Source: Pseudomonas mosselii
GTDB lineage: Bacteria; Pseudomonadota; Gammaproteobacteria; Pseudomonadales; Pseudomonadaceae
Assembly: GCF_019823065.1 (NCBI RefSeq)
Contig: NZ_CP081966.1
Span: forward strand, 4,247,501-4,311,500
Length of the DNA stretch: 64,000 nt
Direction of reading: 5' to 3'
In this document: positions 15,682-24,077 of the stretch, one piece after another
How positions within the stretch are numbered: the stretch's first letter is position 1
Layout of the letters: each line of letters opens with the position of its first letter
Notes under the pieces: model-generated
Databases searched by the model: none
The model's input: the letters and a program-made list of their open reading frames with translations, nothing else
What the model was told of the DNA's origin: nothing
Position numbers and translations under genes: made by a program

Positions 15682-15797
15682 TCAAGAGTCTAGCGCCATA
15701 GCCCGCTAGCGACAGCTGCGTCAGCCCAGGCGCCGCCCGTACCTCCTAAGGTCGCAATTGGTGGCGCCTGAACTATTGCGCACTTAGAAGCAACAGC

Positions 15798-15824
15798 AAG
15801 ATCAAGATCAAGATCAAGATCAAG
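15798..15824. repeat. ATCAAG hexanucleotide array, 4 copies
   Basis: Four perfect copies of ATCAAG (15801-15824), preceded by a partial AAG. It is the second hexamer array in the same gap, 120 bases from the GTTGCC array, which itself ends in a single GATCAAGAG. The two therefore look like parts of one compound element. Confidence 0.9.
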
Positions 15825-15880
15825 AAGTGCGAAGTGGTAGTTAGCCGATTGGCAATAAAGAAACGAGCTTGACCCTATTA

Positions 15881-15937
15881 CGTGCAAACCCGCTTCTACA
15901 AGTCATGTATAACTTCTTGTAGGAACGGGCTTGCACG
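15881..15937. repeat. REP-like hairpin
   Basis: Arms of 22 bp (CGTGCAAACCCGCTTCTACAAG and an inverted copy with 3 mismatches at 15916-15937) form an imperfect REP palindrome. It lies 16 bases past the stop of the OmpA-like gene and probably marks the end of that transcript. Confidence 0.65.
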
Positions 15938-15952
15938 AAATCAAAACAGACT

Positions 15953-16762
15953 TTAACGCGCTGGCGCGAGTTTGCCCTTGTCATCGGAGAAGACGATCTC
16001 GACCCGACGATTCTGCGCCCTGCCCCGCTCCGAGGCATTAGCCTCCACCGGATACTGGTCGCCATAACCCTCGACCTGAATACGCTTCTCATCTACCCCC
16101 AGATCGACCAGCATATCGGCGACCGACTGGGCGCGATCACGGGACAGCTTGAGGTTCTCTTCCGCAGCGCCAGTGCTATCGGTGTATCCCTCGATCCGCA
16201 CCACCCGCCGTGGATTGAGCTGAAGGAACTGCACCAGCTTCAGTACAGTACGGCTGGCAGAATTCTTCAGGTCGGCCTGGCCGGTATCGAACAGCACGTC
16301 ACCCAGAGTCATCACCAGGCCACGATCCGTCTGCTCCGACGCCAGCGCGACAATCTGCGCCTCGACGAACTTGCCCTGCTGCTGGACGCTGGCCAACTTG
16401 GCCTCGCGCAGCGCCAACTGCAGGCGCTGGCGCTCCAGATCAAGCTTGGCCAGACGCTCCTGGTTCAACGCCAGTTTGGCGTGCTCGCTGGCAATCTCGC
16501 TGTAGCGCTGGCTCAGGTAGGCGTAATGACGCACATCGCTGCCGGTGCCGACATAGCCAGCCAGACGCTCCGCGCGCGCCAACGACTCGCCGGCGCGGAT
16601 CACATCGCGAGGTGCGCTGCGCAGCACATCGGAATCGTCCTTGACCTTCTGGAACGCGGCACTGGCGTCGTCCAACGCCGACTCGCTGCGCTGGCTGGCA
16701 CAACCCTGCAAACCGACCAGGGCCAGCAAGGCCAAGGCCGCCATGGGCTTGAGGCGCTTCAT
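15953..16762 (-). CDS. DUF4398 + OmpA-family outer-membrane lipoprotein
   Basis: A 269-residue lipoprotein. A signal peptide ends in the lipobox LVGLQGC (Cys21). A helical, coiled-coil-rich DUF4398-like region (about 30-140; many Ala, Arg, Glu, Gln) follows. The C-terminus is an OmpA/Pal peptidoglycan-binding domain: LFDTGQADLKNSA, RIEGYTDSTGAAEENLKLSRDRAQSV, VEGYGDQYPVEAN, RAQNRRVEIV. The conserved Asp and Arg that hold diaminopimelate are present. It should tether the outer membrane to peptidoglycan. Its start overlaps the end of the DUF4398 lipoprotein gene by 4 bases (ATGA), forming a two-lipoprotein operon. Confidence 0.88.
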   Translation of the reverse strand: MKRLKPMAALALLALVGLQGCASQRSESALDDASAAFQKVKDDSDVLRSAPRDVIRAGESLARAERLAGYVGTGSDVRHYAYLSQRYSEIASEHAKLALNQERLAKLDLERQRLQLALREAKLASVQQQGKFVEAQIVALASEQTDRGLVMTLGDVLFDTGQADLKNSASRTVLKLVQFLQLNPRRVVRIEGYTDSTGAAEENLKLSRDRAQSVADMLVDLGVDEKRIQVEGYGDQYPVEANASERGRAQNRRVEIVFSDDKGKLAPAR

Positions 16763-17112
16763 GGCTGCGCCTCCAGTTGCTTGCGCAGGCGCTTGATCCG
16801 TGACTGCATCACCTGCAGCTGCTCCTCGCTCTTCTGGTTCAGCACCCGCGCCTCGGCCAGGCGCGCATCGAGCTCGGCCTGCTCGGCGCGCATGCGCGCA
16901 TCGCGATGGCTTTCGCCGAGCATGTTGCTCTTGGCCCGGGCCAGCTTGTCTTCGGCCAACTTGAACTCCGGTACCTGCTCATTGGCGCCGACCGCCTTGG
17001 CCTGCTCCAACGCCTGTTCCGACAGGCGCAGCTGTTCATTGGGTGCCGGGTCGTTGGCACAGCCGGCCAGGCCAAGCACGGCCAGGGCGAGCATCAAGGG
17101 TTGGATTCTCAC
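16759..17112 (-). CDS. DUF4398 lipoprotein
   Basis: A 117-residue lipoprotein: signal peptide, then lipobox VLGLAGC (Cys18). The mature part is almost entirely helical, with heptad-like Ala/Leu/Glu/Arg spacing (EQALEQAKAVGANEQVPEFKLAEDKLARA and a long charged coil to the C-terminus). This fits DUF4398, a family of envelope lipoproteins of unknown function. It is coupled to the OmpA-domain lipoprotein downstream, which contains the same DUF4398-like coil. The two may pair through these coils, which is inference. It lies 9 bases downstream of the solute-binding protein gene. Confidence 0.8.
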   Translation of the reverse strand: MRIQPLMLALAVLGLAGCANDPAPNEQLRLSEQALEQAKAVGANEQVPEFKLAEDKLARAKSNMLGESHRDARMRAEQAELDARLAEARVLNQKSEEQLQVMQSRIKRLRKQLEAQP

Positions 17113-17121
17113 TCACGCTTC

Positions 17122-17943
17122 CTACTGTTTGGGGGCACCCTGCGACGCCTGCATCTGCGCCTTCCAACGCTCGACATTGCGCTGCAGCACAGCCTCGCTC
17201 GCCCCGGAGACCGGCAATTCTGTCAGTTTTTTCGCCAGTTGTCCGCGCAACCAGCTGTCGTTGCACGCCGAGTTGTGCGAGACCGCCAGGTACAGCCCCG
17301 GACGGTCCACCGGCAAACCCCGGGCGATGAGGTCGTTGCCCACGCCCAGGCTCTGCGCCATGGCCATGCCCGCGTAGCGCCCGGCCAATACATAATCGAC
17401 CTGGCCGAGCACCAGCTTCTGGAAGGCCTGCGTCAGGTTTTGCGCCGGCTCCAGCTTGAGCTGGGACTTGGCGAAGGCATCGAAGGCCGGGGTCAGGCGG
17501 GCCTTCTCGGACAGCGCGCCACGGTACTGGGCGAGGTCTGCCGGGCCCTCGAACACCAATGTGGCGTCGTGGCGGGTCCAGACCAGGTACTCGTTGAGCT
17601 GCAAGGCCGGATGGATGTAGTCCAGGCTGGTCAGCTGGGTGACCTGCATCGGCGTGTCGAGCAGCAGGTCCATACGCCCGCTACGCACTTCCTCCAGGGC
17701 CTGCTCGCGCTTGCCTGCGTGCAGCACCTCGATCTTCACCCCAAGCTCGGCCGCCACCTGGCGCAGCAGGTCGACATTGGCGCCAATCAGGTGTTTCGGG
17801 TCCTGCGGGTCCTGCCAGGAGTACGGCGGCGCATCCGGGCTGCCGGTGGCGACCAGGCGCTCGCACTTGCCCACCGCCAAGGCCTGCGTCGACAGCAGCG
17901 CCAGCACGCAGGCCAGCCCTCCCTTGCTCCAGCGAAACGCCAT
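17122..17943 (-). CDS. Periplasmic solute-binding protein, amino-acid type (SBP_bac_3-like)
   Basis: A 273-residue exported protein: signal peptide (KGGLACVLALLSTQALA), then a bilobed periplasmic binding fold. Features are a GSPDAPPYSWQDP start, GANVDLLRQVAAELGVKIEVLH, a SGRMDLLLDTPMQ segment and a final LxxKLTELPVSG. It resembles family 3 amino-acid receptors, but no ABC permease or ATPase is nearby. The product may work alone or with a distant transporter. The frame extends 10 codons further, but the ATG at 17943 has an AGAGG directly upstream. It is separated from etfA by a terminator, so it has its own promoter, and it precedes the two lipoprotein genes at short spacing. Confidence 0.75.
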   Translation of the reverse strand: MAFRWSKGGLACVLALLSTQALAVGKCERLVATGSPDAPPYSWQDPQDPKHLIGANVDLLRQVAAELGVKIEVLHAGKREQALEEVRSGRMDLLLDTPMQVTQLTSLDYIHPALQLNEYLVWTRHDATLVFEGPADLAQYRGALSEKARLTPAFDAFAKSQLKLEPAQNLTQAFQKLVLGQVDYVLAGRYAGMAMAQSLGVGNDLIARGLPVDRPGLYLAVSHNSACNDSWLRGQLAKKLTELPVSGASEAVLQRNVERWKAQMQASQGAPKQ

Positions 17944-17974
17944 GCAACCTCTCCCCGCCCCTGAAAAAACCATG

Positions 17975-18012
17975 AAAAAACCCGGACCGCCAAGGGCGGG
18001 CCGGGTTCTTTA
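17975..18012 (-). terminator. Rho-independent terminator of etfBA
   Basis: On the minus strand AACCCGGCCCGCC - loop - GGCGGTCCGGGTT is followed by TTTT. It is a strong stem with one mismatch pair, 18 bases past the etfA stop. The plus-strand copy also ends in TTCTTT, so it may act in both directions. Confidence 0.85.
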
Positions 18013-18029
18013 TAAGTGAAGCAGGCGGA

Positions 18030-18959
18030 TCAGACCAGCTTTTCCAGCTCCGGAACCGCTTCGAACAGGTCGGCGACCAGGCCGTAGTCGGCGACCTGGA
18101 AGATCGGCGCCTCTTCGTCCTTGTTGATCGCGACGATCACTTTCGAGTCCTTCATGCCGGCCAGGTGCTGGATCGCGCCGGAGATACCGACGGCGATGTA
18201 CAGCTGCGGCGCGACGATCTTGCCGGTCTGGCCGACCTGCATGTCGTTCGGCACGAAGCCTGCGTCAACCGCCGCGCGCGAGGCGCCGACAGCGGCGCCG
18301 AGCTTGTCGGCCAGGGCGTACAGGTGCTTGAAGTTGTCACCGTTGCCCATGCCGCGTCCGCCGGAAACGACGATCTTGGCGGCGGTCAGTTCAGGACGGT
18401 CGGACTTGGCCAGCTCTTCGCCAACGAAGGCCGACTTGCCGGCGTCATGGGCGGCAGCGACGGCTTCGACAGCGGCCGAACCACCTTCGGCGGCCACGGC
18501 GTCGAAGCCGGTGGTACGCACGGTGATGACCTTGACCGCAGCGCTCGATTGCACGGTGGCAATGGCGTTACCGGCATAGATCGGACGCTTGAAAGTGTCG
18601 GCGGATTCAACGGCGATGATCTCGGAGATCTGGTCGACGTCCAGCAGCGCGGCAACGCGCGGCAGGATGTTCTTGCCATTGGTGGTGGCCGGGGCCAGCA
18701 CGTGGCTGTAACCCTTGGCCAGTTCGACCAGCAGCGGCGCGACGTTTTCCGGCAGGGCGTGGGCGTAGGCGGCGTTATCGGCAACCAGCACCTTGGCTAC
18801 GCCGGCGATCTTGGCGGCGGACTCGGCGACGCCACCGACGTTCTGGCCGGCGACCAGCACGTGGATATCACCACCGATCTTGGCGGCAGCGGCGACAGTG
18901 TTCAGGGTGGCCGGGGCTACGGCACCGTTCTCGTGTTCAGCGACAACCAGGATAGTCAT
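18030..18959 (-). CDS. etfA: Electron transfer flavoprotein, alpha subunit
   Basis: A 309-residue protein that with EtfB forms the soluble ETF, carrying electrons from acyl-CoA and other dehydrogenases to ETF-quinone oxidoreductase. The C-terminal FAD domain is complete: [36 protein letters not shown], and the family signature [20 protein letters not shown] ending [12 protein letters not shown]. The start is 1 base after the etfB stop, so the two are one operon (etfB first). A strong terminator follows. It is divergent from etfD, the membrane acceptor. Confidence 0.97.
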   Translation of the reverse strand: MTILVVAEHENGAVAPATLNTVAAAAKIGGDIHVLVAGQNVGGVAESAAKIAGVAKVLVADNAAYAHALPENVAPLLVELAKGYSHVLAPATTNGKNILPRVAALLDVDQISEIIAVESADTFKRPIYAGNAIATVQSSAAVKVITVRTTGFDAVAAEGGSAAVEAVAAAHDAGKSAFVGEELAKSDRPELTAAKIVVSGGRGMGNGDNFKHLYALADKLGAAVGASRAAVDAGFVPNDMQVGQTGKIVAPQLYIAVGISGAIQHLAGMKDSKVIVAINKDEEAPIFQVADYGLVADLFEAVPELEKLV

Positions 18960-19709
18960 TTAGATTACCTTCGCTTCGTTCTTCAGCTTCTCGACCAGTT
19001 CGGCCACCGACTTGACCTTGATACCAGCGCTGCGGGCGGCAGGCGCTTCGACCTTGAGGGTCTTGTTGGTGGAGGCGATGGACACGCCCAGCGCGTCTGG
19101 AGTGATGGTCTCCAGCGGCTTCTTCTTGGCCTTCATGATGTTCGGCAGCGACGCGTAGCGCGGCTCGTTCAGGCGCAGGTCGGTGGTGACGATGGCAGGC
19201 AGGTTCAGCGCGACGGTCTGCAGGCCGCCATCGATTTCACGGGTGACATTGACCTTGTCGCCAGCGACTTCGACCTTGGAGGCGAAGGTGCCCTGGGCGA
19301 AGCCGGTCAGCGCGGCGAGCATCTGGCCGGTCTGGTTGTTGTCGCTATCAATGGCCTGCTTGCCGAGGATGACCAGTTGCGGCTGCTCCTTGTCGACAAC
19401 AGCTTTCAGCGCCTTGGCCACGGCCAGGGAATTCAGTTCGTCAGCGGCCTCGACCAGGATGGCGCGGTCGGCGCCCAGGGCCAGGGCGGTACGCAGTTGC
19501 TCCTGTGCGGCGGTCGGGCCGATGGAGACGACGACGATTTCGCTCGCCACGCCCTTCTCTTTCAGGCGGACGGCTTCTTCCACGGCGATTTCGCAGAAGG
19601 GGTTCATGGACATCTTGACGTTTGCAAGGTCGACGCCGGAGTTGTCCGCCTTGACGCGAACCTTGACGTTGTAGTCGACCACTCGTTTGACAGCTACAAG
19701 AACCTTCAT
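18960..19709 (-). CDS. etfB: Electron transfer flavoprotein, beta subunit
   Basis: A 249-residue subunit that binds AMP and helps dock dehydrogenases. It begins [20 protein letters not shown]. The family signature is at about 105-135 ([20 protein letters not shown], then [20 protein letters not shown]). [19 protein letters not shown], typical of the N-terminal part, is also present. AGGAATCC just before ATG 19709 gives an acceptable ribosome binding site. It is the first gene of etfBA; the long gap to etfD (19710-20251) carries the promoters of both. Confidence 0.97.
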   Translation of the reverse strand: MKVLVAVKRVVDYNVKVRVKADNSGVDLANVKMSMNPFCEIAVEEAVRLKEKGVASEIVVVSIGPTAAQEQLRTALALGADRAILVEAADELNSLAVAKALKAVVDKEQPQLVILGKQAIDSDNNQTGQMLAALTGFAQGTFASKVEVAGDKVNVTREIDGGLQTVALNLPAIVTTDLRLNEPRYASLPNIMKAKKKPLETITPDALGVSIASTNKTLKVEAPAARSAGIKVKSVAELVEKLKNEAKVI

Positions 19710-19820
19710 GGATTCCTCGTTACTCTCCGGTGAAAAGAAGATCGCCTGGGGACTGCCCGGCGAATGCGCGTGGGTACAAGGGCACCTCTAAAAACGTTCC
19801 GACGCCGACAAAGCTCAATT

Positions 19821-19832
19821 GACCGATCAGTC
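19821..19832. promoter_or_regulatory. Imperfect palindrome near etfB, possible TetR-type site
   Basis: TTGACCGATCAGTC contains a 12-bp near-palindrome (GACCGATCAGTC against GACTGATCGGTC). TTGACCG-type palindromes are common operators for TetR-family regulators. It lies 112 bases before the etfB start. I see no convincing -10/-35 pair for etfB nearby. Confidence 0.3.
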
Positions 19833-20083
19833 CTGTTTCGACCCTTGCGGGTAAAACCCACGGGTCATTTTCTGTCGTGGCGTGTAGACTCCACTACAAA
19901 ACCTGATTCGGCCCGTAAACCCTGCTCCACGCCTGGTCTTTAGGGGTGCACCTGCGCCCGACGGTCAGCCTACGGCGAACGCGAAAGCGCTCGTATCTTG
20001 ACCGTAACACCCAATCCGGTCAATACGGCAAATTGGCCAGCCTCCAGCCGCCCACCTGCGATTCTACGGGCCTTCGGCAAATT

Positions 20084-20097
20084 CAAACAAACGTTTG
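20084..20097. promoter_or_regulatory. PsrA-like operator upstream of etfD
   Basis: CAAAC-AAAC-GTTTG fits the published PsrA consensus (G/C)AAAC-N2-4-GTTT(G/C). It overlaps a perfect 12-bp palindrome, ACAAACGTTTGT (20087-20098). It ends two bases before the -35 box of etfD, an ideal position for repression. PsrA is a TetR-family fatty-acid sensor that controls beta-oxidation genes in Pseudomonas, so control of ETF genes would make sense. Confidence 0.55.
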
Positions 20098-20099
20098 TA

Positions 20100-20128
20100 T
20101 TGGACCCGCCAAGTGGTGTAGATATAAT
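20100..20128 (+). promoter_or_regulatory. Sigma-70 promoter of etfD
   Basis: TTGGAC (20100-20105), a 17-base spacer, then TATAAT (20123-20128): 5/6 and 6/6 matches with optimal spacing. The start codon is 124 bases downstream, leaving a leader of about 115 bases. Confidence 0.75.
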
Positions 20129-20251
20129 GCGCGGCCAAGACAAAACGGTGTAGTCCATCACCTGCGAAGCTACAGCCTCTGCACGCCGCACGTGACCGTG
20201 AACACCCATAAAAGACAAGCAACGCGATGAGCCTTGAGTAGGAGAGAACCT

Positions 20252-21916
20252 GTGGAACGCGAATACATGGAATTCGACGTGGTCATCGTCGGCGCAGGCC
20301 CGGCGGGTCTGTCCGCCGCCTGCCGCCTGAAGCAGAAGGCCGCCGAAGCCGGTAGCGAGATCAGCGTCTGCGTGGTCGAGAAAGGCTCCGAAGTCGGCGC
20401 CCACATCCTCTCCGGCGCGGTGTTCGAGCCGCGCGCCCTGAACGAACTGTTCCCCGACTGGAAAGACCTCGGCGCGCCGCTGAACACCGAAGTGAAGCGC
20501 GACGACATCTATGTGCTGAAAAGTGCCGACAGCTCGACCAAGGTTCCCGACCTGTTCGTGCCCAAGACCATGCACAACCAGGGCAACTACATCATCTCCC
20601 TGGGCAACCTGTGCCGCTGGCTGGCCCAGCAGGCCGAGAACCTGGGCGTCGAGATCTACCCGGGCTTCGCCGCCCAGGAAGCGCTGTTCGATGAGAACGG
20701 CGTGGTCCGCGGCATCGTCACCGGCGACCTGGGTGTCGACCGTGAAGGCCAGCCGAAGGACGGCCTGTACACGCCGGGCATGGAACTGCGCGCCAAGTAC
20801 ACCCTGTTCGCCGAGGGCTGCCGTGGCCATATCGGCAAGCAGCTGATCAAGCGCTTCGACCTGGACAACGAATCCGACGCCCAGCACTACGGCATCGGCC
20901 TCAAGGAAATCTGGGAAATCGACCCGGCCAAGCATGAGCAGGGCTTGGTGGTGCACACCGCCGGCTGGCCGCTGGACGTGATGAGCGCCGAGAACACCGG
21001 TGGCTCCTTCCTTTATCACCTGGAGAACAACCAGGTGGTGGTCGGCCTGATCGTCGACCTGTCCTACTCCAACCCGTACCTGTCGCCGTTCGACGAGTTC
21101 CAGCGCCTCAAGCACCACCCGGTGATGGCCCAGTACCTCGAAGGCGGCAAGCGCATCAGCTACGGCGCCCGCGCCATCTGCAAAGGCGGCCTGAACTCGC
21201 TGCCGAAGATGGTCTTCAATGGCGGCGCACTGATCGGCTGCGATCTGGGCACCCTGAACTTCTCCAAGATCAAGGGCAGCCACACCGCGATGAAATCCGG
21301 CATGCTCGCCGCCGAGGCGGTGGCTGACGCATTGATCGCCGGCAGCGAAGGCGGCGACCAGCTCAACGGCTATGTCAGCGCCTTCAAGGCCAGCTGGCTG
21401 TATGAAGAGCTGTTCGCCAGCCGCAACTTCGGCCCGGCCCTGCACAAGTTCGGCCCGTTGCTCGGTGGCGCGTTCAACTACATCGACCAGAACTGGTTCG
21501 GCGGCAAGCTGCCGTTCACCCTGCATGACACCAAGCCGGACTACGCCTGCCTCAAGCTCGCCGCCGACTCGAAAAAGATCGACTACCCGAAACCGGACGG
21601 CAAGCTCAGCTTCGACAAGCTCAGCTCGGTATTCCTCTCCAGCACCAACCATGAAGAGGAGCAACCCTGCCACCTGAAGCTGACCGATCCGAATATCCCG
21701 ATCGCCAGCAACCTGCCACTGTACGACGAGCCGGCACAGCGCTACTGCCCGGCCGGCGTGTACGAAGTGGTCACCCAGGAAGACGGCAACAAGCGTTTCC
21801 AGATCAACGCGCAGAACTGCGTGCACTGCAAGACCTGCGACATCAAGGACCCGGCCCAGAACATCACCTGGGTCTCCCCTGAAGGCGCTGGCGGGCCGAA
21901 CTACCCGAACATGTAA
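20252..21916 (+). CDS. etfD: Electron transfer flavoprotein-ubiquinone oxidoreductase
   Basis: A 554-residue inner-membrane-associated iron-sulfur flavoprotein that takes electrons from ETF and reduces ubiquinone. The N-terminal FAD motif is VVIVGAGPAGLSAACRL (Rossmann GxGxxG). GCDLGTLNFSKIKGSHTAMKS lies in the middle, and the C-terminal 4Fe-4S cluster cysteines are in YCPAGVY and CVHCKTCDIKDP. Length matches Pseudomonas ETF-QO. The start is a GTG at 20252 preceded by AGGAG (20240-20244) at 7 bases. It is divergent from etfBA, with its own strong promoter and PsrA-like operator, and is followed by a terminator. Confidence 0.96.
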   Translation: MEREYMEFDVVIVGAGPAGLSAACRLKQKAAEAGSEISVCVVEKGSEVGAHILSGAVFEPRALNELFPDWKDLGAPLNTEVKRDDIYVLKSADSSTKVPDLFVPKTMHNQGNYIISLGNLCRWLAQQAENLGVEIYPGFAAQEALFDENGVVRGIVTGDLGVDREGQPKDGLYTPGMELRAKYTLFAEGCRGHIGKQLIKRFDLDNESDAQHYGIGLKEIWEIDPAKHEQGLVVHTAGWPLDVMSAENTGGSFLYHLENNQVVVGLIVDLSYSNPYLSPFDEFQRLKHHPVMAQYLEGGKRISYGARAICKGGLNSLPKMVFNGGALIGCDLGTLNFSKIKGSHTAMKSGMLAAEAVADALIAGSEGGDQLNGYVSAFKASWLYEELFASRNFGPALHKFGPLLGGAFNYIDQNWFGGKLPFTLHDTKPDYACLKLAADSKKIDYPKPDGKLSFDKLSSVFLSSTNHEEEQPCHLKLTDPNIPIASNLPLYDEPAQRYCPAGVYEVVTQEDGNKRFQINAQNCVHCKTCDIKDPAQNITWVSPEGAGGPNYPNM

Positions 21917-21936
21917 GCCCTGCCCTTGCGGTAAGC

Positions 21937-21973
21937 AAAAGCCCCCTGGCCGTGCGGCCAGGGGGCTTTTTCA
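21937..21973 (+). terminator. Rho-independent terminator of etfD
   Basis: AAAAGCCCCCTGGCC - GTGC - GGCCAGGGGGCTTTTT: a perfect GC-rich stem followed by a T run, 20 bases past the etfD stop. Confidence 0.95.
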
Positions 21974-22072
21974 TGGTCGCTGATCTCGAGCACAAGACCT
22001 GCCCTGAAGTGCCATTGACCGGTCGTCCGTTTATAGGACTGTCAGATCGGAGGTCATAGCCAGATTAGCCTT

Positions 22073-22516
22073 CTAGTCCACTGCCAGGAAGTCCTGACCA
22101 TGGGTGAGCATGAACGAAATCTCACTGGGTAGGCCATGCCCCGGAGCCTGATCGCCACTCCTGCCATCCAGTGTTTTCAATAGGGAGAAATCGACCGTCT
22201 GCTGGCGTTGCGCACTGTCAGTCAAGAGCACGGCATGGCTGCTGGCGGTCAACTGGATACGGCTGATGTGGCGAAAGTCATGCAGCAGGTGCACGCCGGT
22301 CAGTTGCTTGCCATCACCGTAGACCACCATCCAGGCCTGATCAGGGTGCAGGCGGGACTCCAGCACGCAGGCCAGGCTGCGGCCCCAGCGGATCACCGGC
22401 GTTCTGGCTTGATCATCCGGTTTCGTGCTGGCGGGATTGGCAGCCGAAAAGCTCATCTGTGGCGGAAACGCAGGCAGCTGGGCCCGCGTCATCCAAGTGA
22501 TGCTGAAACTGGACAT
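22073..22516 (-). CDS. Hypothetical protein
   Basis: A 147-residue, probably cytosolic protein starting MSSFSITWMTRAQLPAFPP. It has no signal peptide, membrane helix or recognisable catalytic motif. The middle part has alternating hydrophobic strands (AWMVVYGDGKQLTGVHLLHDF, SSHAVLLTDSAQRQQTVDF), suggesting a small beta-rich fold. The ATG at 22516 was chosen because CAGGAGAAAT lies 8 bases upstream; a longer frame begins at 22555 without such a site. It stands alone, with lower GC around it than its neighbours. I do not recognise it. Confidence 0.6.
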   Translation of the reverse strand: MSSFSITWMTRAQLPAFPPQMSFSAANPASTKPDDQARTPVIRWGRSLACVLESRLHPDQAWMVVYGDGKQLTGVHLLHDFRHISRIQLTASSHAVLLTDSAQRQQTVDFSLLKTLDGRSGDQAPGHGLPSEISFMLTHGQDFLAVD

Positions 22517-22698
22517 GCATATTTCTCCTGACTGTATGAACGAATGGTCCATCAACGATCAGTCGAAATTACGTGCACAATCGCGAAGGCGCAGTAGGGG
22601 AGCAGAGCTGCAGACGCTCAAAATCCCTACCCTGCCTGTAGGACCTGTTGATTGCCTGGCCCGGAAGTCTGCCTCACTGCCCTGCAGCCTTTACCGCT

Positions 22699-24024
22699 TC
22701 ATTTGTCACCACACATGAGCGGCATCGGCTGCGCCGCAAACCCCAACGGCTCACGGCGTCTGAAGTAGAGCGCCGTCAGCAATCCGACCATGCCCATGAC
22801 CAGACAAAAGCCGACGCACACCCATGGGCTCCAGGGCATCAAGGCGATCAGCGCCAACGGCGTGGTGCTGGCCCACAGGGCGTACGCGACGTTGTAGGTG
22901 AAGGAGATGCCCGACACCCGGATCTCGGCCGGGAACAGCCCAACCATCACCGACGGCACCACCCCCACCACGCCACAGGACAGGCCAGCCAAGGCATAGG
23001 CCGCCCAGGTCTGCCCCCACTGCCCCACCAGGCTGGCGTACAAGGTGCCAATGCCCAAAGGCAGCAGCAGGCAGTAGAACATCAGCGCCCGCCAGGCGCC
23101 GATACGGTCCACCAGCAACCCCGCCAACACGCAGCCGATATTGAGGAAGACGATGCCCACGCTGCTCAGGGCGAAGGTGTGCCCGGCTGTCATGCCGAAC
23201 CGTTGCTGCATCACGGTCGGGGTGATCACTACCAGTACCACCACCGCCGAGGTCAGCACACAGGTCAGCAGCGCGGCTGGAATCAAGGCCCGTCGGTGAG
23301 TGCCCAGCACCCGTCGCAGGGGGAAGGCCACCGGCTGCTCCTGCTGCGCCCGCAGGGCCAGGAACACCGGGGTTTCACTCAGCCAACGACGCAGCCAGAC
23401 ACCGATCACGCCAAACACGCCGCCAAGCAGGAAGGGATAGCGCCAGGCGTAGTCGAGGATCTCCTGGGGCGTGAACAATTGCGCCAGCAGGGTCGCGGTC
23501 AGCGCCCCGAGCAGGTAGCCGAAGGTCAGCCCGGCCTGCAGGAAGCCCAGCGCATAGCCGCGACGCCCAGGTGGCGCATGTTCGGCGACGAAGGTCCAGG
23601 CGCTGGGCACCTCGCCGCCGACCGCCGCCCCCTGCAAGATGCGCAAGGCCAGCAGGATCAGCGGCGCGGCGTAGCCGATGTCGGCGTAGGTCGGCATCAC
23701 CCCGATCAGCAGGCACGGCAGCGCCATCATCAGGATACTCAGGCTGAACACCCGCTTGCGCCCCAGGTGGTCGGCGAAATGGGCCATGAGGATGCCACCC
23801 AGCGGCCTGGCCAGGTAGCCGGTGACGAAGATCCCGAAGCTCTGCAGCAGGCGCAGCCACTCCGGCATCTCAGGCGGGAAGAACAGCTGGCTGAGGGTCA
23901 GCGCGAAGAACACGAAAATGATGAAATCGTAGATTTCCAGGGCGCCACCCAGCGCGGCCAGTCCCAGGGTCCGGTGATCGCTACGGCTGAACCGTGGCGG
24001 GCGGGTGGTATCGATGGCAGTCAT
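22699..24024 (-). CDS. MFS transporter, metabolite:H+ symporter type
   Basis: A 441-residue inner-membrane protein with 12 predicted helices. It has the MHS-subfamily signatures: LGGALEIYDFIIFVFFA in helix 1, and GYLARPLGGILMAHFADHLGRKR, the loop 2-3 motif G-x-x-x-D-x-x-G-R-(K/R). A second DRIGAWRA motif lies in the other half. SAWTFVAEHAPPGRRGYALG is also typical of this subfamily (proline/betaine, citrate, shikimate and related symporters). The substrate cannot be read from sequence. It is transcribed alone; no catabolic genes adjoin it. Confidence 0.85.
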   Translation of the reverse strand: MTAIDTTRPPRFSRSDHRTLGLAALGGALEIYDFIIFVFFALTLSQLFFPPEMPEWLRLLQSFGIFVTGYLARPLGGILMAHFADHLGRKRVFSLSILMMALPCLLIGVMPTYADIGYAAPLILLALRILQGAAVGGEVPSAWTFVAEHAPPGRRGYALGFLQAGLTFGYLLGALTATLLAQLFTPQEILDYAWRYPFLLGGVFGVIGVWLRRWLSETPVFLALRAQQEQPVAFPLRRVLGTHRRALIPAALLTCVLTSAVVVLVVITPTVMQQRFGMTAGHTFALSSVGIVFLNIGCVLAGLLVDRIGAWRALMFYCLLLPLGIGTLYASLVGQWGQTWAAYALAGLSCGVVGVVPSVMVGLFPAEIRVSGISFTYNVAYALWASTTPLALIALMPWSPWVCVGFCLVMGMVGLLTALYFRRREPLGFAAQPMPLMCGDK

Positions 24025-24077
24025 GGCAGCTTCCGCAACGAGGCAAAAGGCCAGAGGATAGCAAATTCACTGATCGC

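Noticed and set aside
15690..15887. A 65-codon minus-strand frame across the ATCAAG array
   Set aside because: It is a by-product of the hexamer repeat, with no ribosome binding site and no conserved pattern.
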